From an uncultured cyanobacterium (GTDB taxonomy: Bacteria; Cyanobacteriota; Cyanobacteriia; PCC-6307; Cyanobiaceae), in NCBI GenBank assembly GCA_903917565.1, contig CAIXBB010000018.1:18758-82757 (forward strand): a stretch of DNA of 64,000 bases, written 5' to 3'. Below are positions 8,517-16,298 of this stretch, one piece after another. The translations under genes and the position numbers were made by a program. The first letter of the stretch is position 1. Every line of letters starts with the position of its first letter. The notes under the pieces are model-generated. The model did not search any database and had not been told where the DNA came from. It saw nothing but the letters and a program-made list of their open reading frames with translations.

Positions 8517-9293
8517 ATGGCCTCCCCCCCCACCCTGCGGCGCCTGTTGTCCCATCCCTGGGTCCTGGGGGTGCTCGGCATCCTCACGGTCTTCCTCTTC
8601 TGGCTCCTGGTCACCTCCATCGGGGTGGTCGACAAGCTGTTCCTGCCTAGCCCAGCGGCGGTCTGGGAGGCCGGAAGCAGCCAGTTCCAGCGGGGAATTC
8701 TGGTCAATGACGCCATGGCCAGCATCCGCAGGGTCTTCCTGGGTTTTGTGATCTCCGCAGGGCTGGCCCTTCCGATCGGCATCGCCATGGGCACGAATCG
8801 CACGATCTGCCATCTCCTGGAGCCGCTGATGGCGCTGATCCGCTACATGCCGGCACCGGCCTTCATTCCCCTTCTGATCATCTATTTCGGTCTGGAAGAA
8901 CTCCCGAAGGTGATGCTCATCTTCATAGGCACCTTTTTCTTCAATGCCCTGATGATCATGGATGCGGTGAAGTTCGTACCCTCCGAACTGGTGGAAACGG
9001 CCCTCACCCTGGGGGGCCGCGGTTTGCCCATCCTCACAAGGGTGGTGGCACCATTCATTGCCCCCCAGGTGCTCGACACCTACAGGATCAACATGGCGTC
9101 GGCATGGAATCTCGTGATCGTCGCCGAACTGGTGGCGGCCAACGAGGGCCTGGGCAAACGCATCAGCCTGGCCCAGAGATTCCTGCGCACCGATGAGATC
9201 TTCGTCGGCCTGATCGTGATCGGCCTGATCGGCCTGATGATCGATCTTGGCTTCCGGTTTCTGATGCGACGGGCCTGTTCCTGGGCCAACTGA
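8517..9293 (+). CDS. ABC transporter permease (nitrate/sulfonate/taurine type)
   Basis: Integral membrane protein of 258 residues with about six hydrophobic segments. The cytoplasmic EAA-like loop, ETALTLGGRGLP, is where the ATPase docks. It belongs to the binding-protein-dependent permease family that pairs with NMT1/TauA-type receptors. The start lies 5 nt after the receptor gene and its stop 4 nt before the ATPase gene, so the three are one transport unit, likely importing guanidine or a related cation. Confidence 0.9.
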   Translation: MASPPTLRRLLSHPWVLGVLGILTVFLFWLLVTSIGVVDKLFLPSPAAVWEAGSSQFQRGILVNDAMASIRRVFLGFVISAGLALPIGIAMGTNRTICHLLEPLMALIRYMPAPAFIPLLIIYFGLEELPKVMLIFIGTFFFNALMIMDAVKFVPSELVETALTLGGRGLPILTRVVAPFIAPQVLDTYRINMASAWNLVIVAELVAANEGLGKRISLAQRFLRTDEIFVGLIVIGLIGLMIDLGFRFLMRRACSWAN

Positions 9294-9297
9294 AACC

Positions 9298-10065
9298 ATG
9301 CATCTCCAGGTTTCTCAGGTCTCCAAGAGCTTCGGCACAGGGCGCGATCTCAAACTCGTTCTCGAGGACATCAGTTTAGAGTTGGTGTCGGGTCAGTTCA
9401 TGGCCCTGGTGGGGAGTTCGGGGTCCGGCAAATCCACCGTGATGCGCCTGATCGCCGGGCTGGAGCGGCCCAGCGCAGGCACCATCCACCTCGATGGCGA
9501 GCAGGTCCGGCGCCCCGGCTCCGACCGGGGCATGGTGTTCCAGAAGTACAGCCTCTACCCCTGGCTCACGGCGGCCCAGAACGTCGCCTTCGGCCTGTCA
9601 CTCCAGGGCAGGGGCAAGGCGGAGATCCGGGAGCGGACCGCCTACTTCCTCGACGTTGTCGGCCTGGCCGATGCGGCCCGCCTGCTGCCGAAGGAACTCT
9701 CCGGGGGCATGCAGCAGCGGGTGGCCATCGCCCGGGCCCTGGCCACCGAACCGAAGGTGCTGCTGCTGGACGAGCCCTTCGGAGCCCTGGACCTGCAGAT
9801 CCGGGAATCGATGCAGGAATTCCTCCACGACCTCTGGAGGAGAACGGGACTCACGGCCCTGCTGATCACCCACGACATCGAGGAAGCCCTGCTCCTCGCT
9901 GGCACGGTTCACATCATGGCGCCGCGGCCCGGCAGAGTCGTTCATACCGTGGACGTGGGGCTGGACCGCTCCGATCTGCGCCACCTGAGGGTGTCGCAAC
10001 CCTTCCTGGAGCTGCGGGAGGAACTGGCAAGCCGCCTGCGCAGCCTGGACGGCTCCCTGCTCTGA
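9298..10065 (+). CDS. ABC transporter ATP-binding protein (NrtD/TauB/SsuB-like)
   Basis: Nucleotide-binding subunit, 255 residues, with Walker A GSSGSGKST, Q-loop QKYSLYPW, signature LSGGMQQRVA, Walker B LLLDEPFGALD and the H-loop THD. It is the single ATPase of the preceding permease/receptor pair. Sits 4 nt after the permease and 10 nt before the Rieske gene, so it is not the last gene of the operon. Substrate assigned by context only. Confidence 0.93.
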   Translation: MHLQVSQVSKSFGTGRDLKLVLEDISLELVSGQFMALVGSSGSGKSTVMRLIAGLERPSAGTIHLDGEQVRRPGSDRGMVFQKYSLYPWLTAAQNVAFGLSLQGRGKAEIRERTAYFLDVVGLADAARLLPKELSGGMQQRVAIARALATEPKVLLLDEPFGALDLQIRESMQEFLHDLWRRTGLTALLITHDIEEALLLAGTVHIMAPRPGRVVHTVDVGLDRSDLRHLRVSQPFLELREELASRLRSLDGSLL

Positions 10066-10075
10066 GCGCTTTTTG

Positions 10076-11125
10076 ATGGATCCTGCCCCCGCAGCAGCCT
10101 TTCTGCCGCCTGATCTCTACCGCTCCGAGTCCGTCGCCGCACTTGAGCGCAAGCACTACGCCTCGCGGTTCTGGCATCCCGTCGCCGCCGCCGCCGATCT
10201 GCCCCCTGGCCATGTCCGGGCGGTGGAGCTGCTGGGGATGCCGGTGCTGCTGTGCCACGGCAGCGATGGTGTCGTTCGCGCCTTCCGCAACCGCTGCCCC
10301 CACCGGGCCATGGCCTTCCGCGAACCGGCCGAAGAGACCGTGGCCTGCCGCAGGCTGGTGTGCCCCTACCACGGCTGGACCTACGACCTGGGCGGTGCGC
10401 TGCTGGCGGCCGCCCGGGAAACCGAATTCGTCGACCCGTTCGATCGCGGCGCCTGGCCGCTCGAGGGGCTCGGCTGCCTGGTGCGGGCGTCGCTGATCTG
10501 GGTGGCTCCCGGGGACGATCCGATCCCCCTCGACGACCAGCTCGATCTACCGCTGCAGGAAGCGGCGGCGGCCCTCGCCCGTCCCCTGGTGCTCCTGGCC
10601 TTCCACAGGCAAACCCTGTCCTGCAACTGGAAGATCGCCCACGACAACACCCTCGATGACTACCACGTCGCCATCGCCCATCCCACCACCCTGCACAGGA
10701 TGCAGGGCCCGGTGCGCGACTACAGCCATCGCTTCGGCACCTGGGCCAACGTGCTGGCCACCCCCTGGCTGGGGGGGGACGCCGAATTCCTCACCTTCGG
10801 CCTGCCGCCCTGGAATCACCTGCTGCTTTGGCCCGACGGGCGGATGGCCATGATCCAGTTCCTGCCCGAGAAACTGGAGAGCTGCACCATGAACGTGTGG
10901 CTGCTGGGCCCCGAAGCGCGCACGGGCGAAGGCGAGGCGCTGATGGCGGAGATGGTCCACTTCCTCGCTGAAGACCGCGCCCTGGTGGAGTCCGCCCAAC
11001 GGGGATATGGGGAAGGTTTCCGCACCGGACCGCCCCACCGGCTGGAGTCCCGGATCCTGCACCAGCAGGCGATCTACGCGGCGCTGCTGGGGCCCTGGTA
11101 CGCGCCAGGACGGATGCCCAGGTAG
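10076..11125 (+). CDS. Rieske non-heme iron oxygenase, alpha-subunit type
   Basis: 349 residues from ATG 10076. The N-terminal Rieske [2Fe-2S] domain has CPH (C74, H76) and CPYHGW (C96, H99). The catalytic iron site is DDYHVAIAH with H197 and H202. Family members hydroxylate aromatics or oxidatively N- or O-demethylate small molecules (for example glycine betaine, carnitine). No ferredoxin reductase gene is adjacent, so electrons must come from elsewhere. It starts 10 nt after the importer ATPase, making it the probable last gene of the guanidine operon. I infer a role in releasing guanidine from a substituted precursor or processing an imported N-compound; the substrate is unknown. Confidence 0.85.
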   Translation: MDPAPAAAFLPPDLYRSESVAALERKHYASRFWHPVAAAADLPPGHVRAVELLGMPVLLCHGSDGVVRAFRNRCPHRAMAFREPAEETVACRRLVCPYHGWTYDLGGALLAAARETEFVDPFDRGAWPLEGLGCLVRASLIWVAPGDDPIPLDDQLDLPLQEAAAALARPLVLLAFHRQTLSCNWKIAHDNTLDDYHVAIAHPTTLHRMQGPVRDYSHRFGTWANVLATPWLGGDAEFLTFGLPPWNHLLLWPDGRMAMIQFLPEKLESCTMNVWLLGPEARTGEGEALMAEMVHFLAEDRALVESAQRGYGEGFRTGPPHRLESRILHQQAIYAALLGPWYAPGRMPR

Positions 11126-11289
11126 GCGGCTTCCTTGAACAGGGCCCGCTTGGCGTCCGCATCCTGACGCTGATCCGCGATGGCGTAGCGGGCGCGCAGG
11201 GAGGCAACCAGCACGGCCTGGCGGGGATCGGACCCTTCGGAGGAATGGGTGGATGTCGGGGCAGGGGTCGGGGCTTCGGTCAGATCCAT
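11074..11289 (-). CDS. Small hypothetical protein (71 aa), overlapping the end of the Rieske gene
   Basis: ATG at 11289 gives 71 residues: a Pro/Thr/Ser-rich head, then a helical segment beginning DPRQAVLVASLRARYAIAD. The last 52 nt run antisense to the end of the Rieske gene. A perfect palindrome (11303-11317) lies just upstream of its start and at the stop of the preceding same-strand gene. I do not recognise the family. The charged helical core supports a real gene, but evidence is thin. Confidence 0.45.
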   Translation of the reverse strand: MDLTEAPTPAPTSTHSSEGSDPRQAVLVASLRARYAIADQRQDADAKRALFKEAAYLGIRPGAYQGPSSAA

Positions 11290-11302
11290 CACGGATTAAC
11301 TC

Positions 11303-11317
11303 TGTTCACTATGAACA
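11303..11317. promoter_or_regulatory. Palindromic operator candidate TGTTC-N5-GAACA, site 1
   Basis: Perfect dyad TGTTCACTATGAACA. It spans the stop codon of the TIM-barrel gene and lies about 14 nt upstream of the small gene at 11074-11289. A second site with the same TGTTC-N5-GAAC spacing lies at 12253-12267 between the TIM-barrel and desaturase genes. Two spaced sites in one module suggest a dimeric repressor (TetR/GntR-like); no such regulator gene is visible nearby. Confidence 0.5.
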
Positions 11318-12163
11318 CATGTTATCGCCGACAGCGGCAGGAAACCGGCGGCGCAACCACTGCGCCATCGCCGTGTTGATCGTCAGCAGATCGGCCACCG
11401 GCCGGTCGGTGAAGGGCAGGGTGGGCATGTAGCCATCCGGGCCGAATTCGGGCGTGAAGCTCGGCGGCGGCGCCCCCCGCCCCAGGGCCCGCTCGGTGAA
11501 CAGCTGCCAGCAGGCCAGGTGGGCCGCGAGAGCCTTGCCGTGCTCGGGGGCGAAGGGGTGGGACACCTGCGGACCCTGGGCATGGCCCACCCGGGCATGA
11601 ATGTGGTCGACCCGGTCCGCCATCGCCTGAACCGGCTGCAGCTCCGGGGTCATCAGCCGTTCGGCGACGACGCACCAGTGGCTCAGATCCGCCGTGAGCC
11701 TCAGCCCGGGAAGGGCGTCCAGCAGGGGGGCGATGGTCCAGGGCATCCCCAGGCAGCGGGATCGGTGGGTTTCAAAGCTCACTGGCAGGCCGGAGGCACC
11801 CGCCACCACCAGCGCTTCGGCCAGGAAGGAGCGTTGCCGCTCGAGAGGCCAGGCATCGCTGCCGGTCAGCACGGTCACCCGCTGGGGCTGCAGCCCGAGG
11901 CAGCCGTGCAGCAGCTCTCCCAGTTCCGTCAGGTGCTGCCCCGGCGTGCACCCCAGCTCTGGCACGTAGCCGCCGCCGGTGACCACTTCCAGCACCAGGG
12001 GACTGCCGCAGGCCCGCAGGCGGGCGGGGCCGTCTGGGTCGGCGAGCAGGCAGGGATGGCGGATGTTCAGCTCCAGGCCGTCGAAGCCCCCCCGCTTGGC
12101 CGTGTCCAGGGCCAGGGCCAGGGAGCCTTCGAAACCCCACAGGGAGAAATAGACCAGGGACAT
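11309..12163 (-). CDS. Sugar-phosphate isomerase/epimerase-like TIM-barrel protein
   Basis: 284 residues from ATG 12163, which is preceded by a GAGG sequence about 13 nt upstream. The pattern fits the xylose-isomerase-like TIM-barrel family (AP endonuclease 2 fold): GFDGLELNIRHP early, SFETHR, LTADLSHW with a metal-binding His, HIHARVGHAQGP, and FTPEFGPDGY near the end. Such proteins are metal-dependent isomerases, epimerases or hydrolases of small polyols and hydroxy acids. It is divergent from the desaturase gene, with a shared regulatory region. The substrate cannot be read from sequence. Confidence 0.75.
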   Translation of the reverse strand: MSLVYFSLWGFEGSLALALDTAKRGGFDGLELNIRHPCLLADPDGPARLRACGSPLVLEVVTGGGYVPELGCTPGQHLTELGELLHGCLGLQPQRVTVLTGSDAWPLERQRSFLAEALVVAGASGLPVSFETHRSRCLGMPWTIAPLLDALPGLRLTADLSHWCVVAERLMTPELQPVQAMADRVDHIHARVGHAQGPQVSHPFAPEHGKALAAHLACWQLFTERALGRGAPPPSFTPEFGPDGYMPTLPFTDRPVADLLTINTAMAQWLRRRFPAAVGDNMCS

Positions 12164-12245
12164 CACCACGCCCGCCTCACGCGCGTCCCACTGTTCCCTG
12201 CCGCGGGGCGGGAACGGGTAACCAGGCCCACCAGAGGCCACACCG

Positions 12246-13307
12246 GTGCAAATGTTCATTGCGAACGGTGTAGGGCCGACGGCGAGCGGGACAGTGGAAT
12301 GTGGCCTTCCATGTCCGAAGGCCAGCTGCCCCTCCGTGACTGCTTCACCCTCCTCCGCGCCACCGGCCACCGGCCCCGGAGCCGCCTCGTCGTTGCTGTC
12401 AGGCCCCCTGCTGCAGCGTCTCAACGAGCGCCGTGATGGGCCCGGCTGGCGCCAGCTGTCCTTCCACCTCACGCTGCTGGCGGCTGGCGCCCTGCTCTGG
12501 GCCTGCCCCCCGTTGCCGGCGGTGCCCACCCCTGCCTTCTGGGCCCTGCGGCTGGTGGGTCTGTTGCTGCTGGGCTGGGGTCTGGCCTTCGGCTTCTGCG
12601 CCATGCACGAGTGCGGTCACCGCACGGCCTTCGCCAGCAAGGGCCTCAACGACGCCGTGGCCTGGTGGGCCGGACTGCTGAGCTTCTATAACTCCGATTA
12701 CTACCGCCGCTACCACCAGTGGCACCATCGCTTCACCCACCAGCCGGGCCTCGATCCCGAGCTGGAGCAGGCGCCCCCCAGCAACCTGGCCGGTTACCTG
12801 CTGGAGCTCAGCGGCCTGCCCTGGTGGATGGGAAAGATCCAGGGTCACACCGCGGGCCTGCGGGGTGACTTCGGCGGCAGGCCCTACATCCCCGCCGAGG
12901 CAGTGGCGGCCGTCACCCGCTCGATCCGGCTGCAGTTCGCCGTCTACGCCGTGCTGCTGGCGGCCTCCCTCTGGCAGACCAACGGCGCCCTGTTCTGGTT
13001 CTGGCTGCTGCCCCTCGCCGTCGGCCAGCCCCTGCTGCGTTTCGTGCTGATGGCCGAGCACGGCGGCTGCAGCACCGGCACCGACGGCCTCAGCAACACC
13101 CGCACCACCCCCACTTTGCCGCCCCTCCGCTGGCTGATGTGGGACATGCCGTTCCACGTCGAACACCACCTCTACCCCTCCCTGCCTTTTCACGCCCTCG
13201 CCGAGGCCCATGGCCATCTGGCCCCCCATCTGGTGCACACAGGCCAGGGCTACCTGGCGGTGCACCGCAGCTTCCTGCGCGACCCGGCTCGACTCGCCCT
13301 CCCCTGA
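12246..13307 (+). CDS. Membrane fatty-acid-desaturase-family protein (start uncertain)
   Basis: Integral membrane di-iron desaturase/hydroxylase fold with three histidine boxes: HECGH, HQWHH followed by FTH, and HVEHH, plus four hydrophobic segments. The first ~60 residues look unlike a family N-terminus. GTG at 12246 has AGAGG 8 nt upstream; GTG at 12336 is an alternative closer to the conserved part. If 12246 is right, operator site 2 (12253-12267) lies just inside the coding sequence. The family ranges from acyl-lipid desaturases to small-molecule hydroxylases and desaturases. Clustering with a Rieske oxygenase, hydrolase and ligases suggests a non-lipid substrate, which is inference. Confidence 0.8.
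   Translation: MQMFIANGVGPTASGTVECGLPCPKASCPSVTASPSSAPPATGPGAASSLLSGPLLQRLNERRDGPGWRQLSFHLTLLAAGALLWACPPLPAVPTPAFWALRLVGLLLLGWGLAFGFCAMHECGHRTAFASKGLNDAVAWWAGLLSFYNSDYYRRYHQWHHRFTHQPGLDPELEQAPPSNLAGYLLELSGLPWWMGKIQGHTAGLRGDFGGRPYIPAEAVAAVTRSIRLQFAVYAVLLAASLWQTNGALFWFWLLPLAVGQPLLRFVLMAEHGGCSTGTDGLSNTRTTPTLPPLRWLMWDMPFHVEHHLYPSLPFHALAEAHGHLAPHLVHTGQGYLAVHRSFLRDPARLALP
12253..12267. promoter_or_regulatory. Palindromic operator candidate TGTTC-N5-GAAC, site 2
   Basis: TGTTCATTGCGAACG has the same arms and spacer length as the perfect palindrome at 11303-11317. It lies between the divergent TIM-barrel (start 12163) and desaturase genes and could overlap the desaturase translation start. The pair suggests joint control of both arms of the module. 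Confidence 0.45.
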
Positions 13308-13317
13308 CCCCCCTTCC

Positions 13318-14352
13318 TTGCCCCCTGTCTCCGCCCCCCCGCGTCGCTTTGCGCTCGGGGATCTCCCCCTCGCCGGAGGGGGGGTCCTTTCCGCCGCCAC
13401 CCTCGACTACAGGGTTTATGGAACCCTGGCCGAGGACCGCTCCAACCTGGTGCTCTACCCCAGCTCCTATGGCGCCTGGCCCGAGGACATCGACTGGGTG
13501 GTGGGTCCGATCCTCGATCCAGAGCGCTGGTGCGTGGTGCTGGTGAGCCAGTTCGGCAACGGCCGCTCCAGCAGCCCGAGCACCGGTGATCCAGGACGGG
13601 CCGGCGGCCGCTGGCCGGTCCTGGATCACCGCGACAACGTGGCCGCCCAGCGCCGCCTGCTGGAGGAGGAATTCGCCGTAAGCTCCCCGGCCCTGATCTA
13701 CGGCTGGTCGATGGGTGCCCAGCAGGCCTACCACTGGGCCGTGCTGGAACCGGAGCGGACCCAGAGGATCTGCTGCGTCTGCGGCACGGCGCGCACCACC
13801 CCCCACAACCGGGTGTTCCTGCTCAGCCTGCGCCAGGCCCTCACCGCCGATCGCAGCTGGGATGGGGTCCGATTCCAGGACCTGCCGGAGCAGGGGTTGC
13901 GCACCTTTGCCCTGATCTACGCCAGCTGGGCCGCCAGCCAGCCCTTCTACCGCCGTGGCGCCCATCACCAGCTGGGCTACGCCAGCGTCGAGGCCTACGT
14001 GGAGGAGGCCTGGCTGCCGGCCTACCGCCGCCATGACCCCCACGACCTGCTGGCGATGCTGGACGTGTGGCTGGCGAATGACGTGGCCGCCGCCGCAGGG
14101 TTCGCTTCGGGGGAGGCCGACGCCGACCTGGCCGCGGCCCTGGGCCGGATCCGGGCCCGCACCGCCGTGATCGCCGGTCGCCACGACCTCTATTTCACCC
14201 CCGACGACTGTGGGGCCGAGGCCGCCCTGATCAGCACGGCCCAGTTCGAGGTCCTCGAGTCCGACCTGGGCCACCGGGCCGGCAATCCCCGGGACGCCCC
14301 GGCCGAGCAGCGCCAGCTGCGGGCTGCCGTGGATCGGCTGTGCGCCATCTGA
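13318..14352 (+). CDS. Alpha/beta hydrolase, homoserine O-acetyltransferase (MetX)-like
   Basis: 344 residues if started at TTG 13318, the last start before conserved sequence; no ATG or GTG is suitably placed. It has the nucleophile elbow GWSMG, an aspartate in the AGRHD segment and a C-terminal LGHRAGNP histidine, giving the Ser-Asp-His triad. The pattern YRVYGTL near the start and GNGRSSSPS are typical of the MetX-like branch. Family members are acyltransferases or hydrolases acting on amino-acid derivatives. It follows the desaturase by 10 nt and precedes a GlnT-like ligase by 44 nt, so it is probably in the same operon. Confidence 0.75.
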   Translation: MPPVSAPPRRFALGDLPLAGGGVLSAATLDYRVYGTLAEDRSNLVLYPSSYGAWPEDIDWVVGPILDPERWCVVLVSQFGNGRSSSPSTGDPGRAGGRWPVLDHRDNVAAQRRLLEEEFAVSSPALIYGWSMGAQQAYHWAVLEPERTQRICCVCGTARTTPHNRVFLLSLRQALTADRSWDGVRFQDLPEQGLRTFALIYASWAASQPFYRRGAHHQLGYASVEAYVEEAWLPAYRRHDPHDLLAMLDVWLANDVAAAAGFASGEADADLAAALGRIRARTAVIAGRHDLYFTPDDCGAEAALISTAQFEVLESDLGHRAGNPRDAPAEQRQLRAAVDRLCAI

Positions 14353-14396
14353 CAACCCCCAGGCCCCGCAGCCTCCATCCCCCTCACCACCTTCCG

Positions 14397-15644
14397 ATGA
14401 CCGATCTGGCCCGCTTCGCCGCCACCCATGGCATCCGGCACTTTCTCTTCTCCTTCTGTGATCTGTTCGGGGTGCAGCGGGCCAAGCTGGTGCCGGCGGC
14501 CGCGGCCGCCGAACTGGCCCGTTCCGGTGCCGGCTTCGCCGGTTTCGCCGCCTGGCTGGACATGACGCCCGCCGATCCCGACGTGCTGGCGATCCCCGAC
14601 CCCACCAGCCTGATGGTGCTCCCCTGGCAGCGCGAGGTGGCCTGGGTGGCCACCGATCTTCAGGTGGAGGGGGTGGTGCTGGAGCAGTCCCCCCGACGGG
14701 TGCTGCAGCGCCAGATCGCCCGGGCGGCCGCCATGGGCCTCCAGTTCCGCAGTGGCGTGGAGGCGGAGTTCTTCCTGATGGACCCGGAGCGGGACGCCAT
14801 CGCCGATGGCCTCGACCGGCAGTCGAAGCCCTGCTACGACCAGCTGGCCCTGATGCGGCAGTACCCCCTGATCAGTGAGCTGCTCGAAGGGATGGAGAGC
14901 CTCGGCTGGGGGCCGTACCAGGCCGACCACGAGGACGCCAACGGCCAGTTCGAACTCAACTGGACCTATGCCGAATCGCTGCTGACCGCCGATCGCCACG
15001 CCTTCTTCCGGGTGATGGCGGCCGCCCTGGCCGAACGCCATCGGGTGCGGGTGAGCTTCCAGCCCAAACCCATTCCGGCCCTCACCGGCAACGGCGCCCA
15101 CCTGCATGCCTCCCTCTGGGACGAAGCGGGGCACAACGTGTTTCATGACCCGGCGGGGGAGAAGGGCCTGTCGGAGATCGCCTATCAGTTCGTCGCCGGT
15201 CTGCTGGCCCACGCCCCGGCCCTTTGCGCCCTCACCAATCCGGTGGCCGGCAGCTATCGGCGTCTGGCCCGGTCCGTCACCACCTCCGGTGCCAACTGGT
15301 CGCCCTCCTGGATCAGCTACGGCGGCAACAACCGCACCCACATGGTGCGCATTCCCGACGACCAGCGGATCGAACTGCGCCTCGGTGACGGCGCCGCCAA
15401 CCCCTACCTGCTCCAGGCCGCGGTGCTGGCGGCGGGGCTCGACGGCATCGAGCGGCGGCTCGAACCAGGCGCCCGCAGCGAGCTGAACACCTATGTGGAG
15501 GCCCCGGCGGGCGCTGCCTCCCTGCCCACCTGCCACGCCGATGCCCTCGAGGCGTTCCGCCATGACGCTCCCCTGCGGAACTCCCTGGGCGAGGCGTTCT
15601 GCACGGCCTACGAAGCCCTGGTGGCCCAGCGGAACGAGGCTTGA
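14397..15644 (+). CDS. Second GlnT-type glutamine synthetase-like ligase (415 aa)
   Basis: Same branch as 6068-7432 and similar along its length: FSFCDLFGVQRAKLVP near the start, VEAEFF, HEDANGQFELN, TGNGAHLH, NRTHMVRIP and an IELRLGDGAANPY block. Catalytic glutamates and the ATP/metal sites appear intact. GlnT-branch enzymes include gamma-glutamyl-amide synthetases, so this one probably activates glutamate towards an amine. Downstream of the desaturase and MetX-like genes on the same strand. Two copies flanking a Rieske/desaturase set hint at an amine-processing pathway. Confidence 0.82.
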   Translation: MTDLARFAATHGIRHFLFSFCDLFGVQRAKLVPAAAAAELARSGAGFAGFAAWLDMTPADPDVLAIPDPTSLMVLPWQREVAWVATDLQVEGVVLEQSPRRVLQRQIARAAAMGLQFRSGVEAEFFLMDPERDAIADGLDRQSKPCYDQLALMRQYPLISELLEGMESLGWGPYQADHEDANGQFELNWTYAESLLTADRHAFFRVMAAALAERHRVRVSFQPKPIPALTGNGAHLHASLWDEAGHNVFHDPAGEKGLSEIAYQFVAGLLAHAPALCALTNPVAGSYRRLARSVTTSGANWSPSWISYGGNNRTHMVRIPDDQRIELRLGDGAANPYLLQAAVLAAGLDGIERRLEPGARSELNTYVEAPAGAASLPTCHADALEAFRHDAPLRNSLGEAFCTAYEALVAQRNEA

Positions 15645-16298
15645 GCCCGCCAGGGACGCGACAGTCCCGGGACTGACGAAGACCAGCAGGATTGCCTATG
15701 GCCAGGGAGCGGCAAAGGGAGGAGAGTGACTTCAACAACCAGGAGGCTCCAGCGATGGAAGAGACACCACCCGGTCAGATTTCAGGAGTTTGTTGACGGC
15801 AGGCCCCTGCTCCAACAGTCTTGTTCCTCATAACGGTTTCCCGTTCTCCTGCAGATCACCCGATGCATCGTTACAGGTGCCCACGGGTCTACGGAAACCA
15901 GCACCTGAATGCCTCGGCCCCAGATGCCTCCCTCGGCAGCTCCGACTCCGAAAACCACCCCCCTTGGATCCCCACGGATCCCCACCCCAGCTGACCTCTT
16001 TTCGATGGCGCGTTCATGACGGAACGGGCATCCTCGGCCCACGTTCCGCACCACCCATCAGCGGTCCCCACGGACCTGATCGTCAGCCCATTCTGATCCT
16101 CAACAGATACATCGGCGTCAGACCGATTGACAGAAGATCGGAACCATCCCAGTCCCAATACAAGCCCGGTTCCCCTGGAAGCCGGGCTTTTCCATGGGCT
16201 CCACTGGCAGGGTGGGGAGACTGCGGAGTGCGGACTGCGACCCGTGGCGCGTGGCCCGTGGAAACTCCCTAGGTTGGCTTAACAATTGGTCAGGGTCC
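15645..16298. other. 654-bp gap without a convincing gene; terminator-like hairpin near its end
   Basis: Open frames here have no recognisable protein pattern and cross on both strands, so I treat them as chance. An inverted repeat CGTTC-N6-GAACG lies near 16013-16028. A GC-rich hairpin with a short T run (16162-16191) ends a possible transcript about 520 nt beyond the upstream gene, which leaves room for a small RNA. I do not recognise any RNA family. Confidence 0.4.
16162..16191 (+). terminator. Rho-independent terminator candidate
   Basis: Stem AAGCCCGG / CCGGGCTT with a 12-nt loop followed by TTTT. It lies about 110 nt before the glycosyltransferase start and is the end of either a long 3' UTR or an unannotated small RNA. 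Confidence 0.6.

Noticed and set aside
15790..16272. 160-residue open frame in the gap after the second GlnT gene
   Set aside because: Composition is low-complexity Pro/Arg/Ser-rich, with no conserved pattern and another open frame opposite it.
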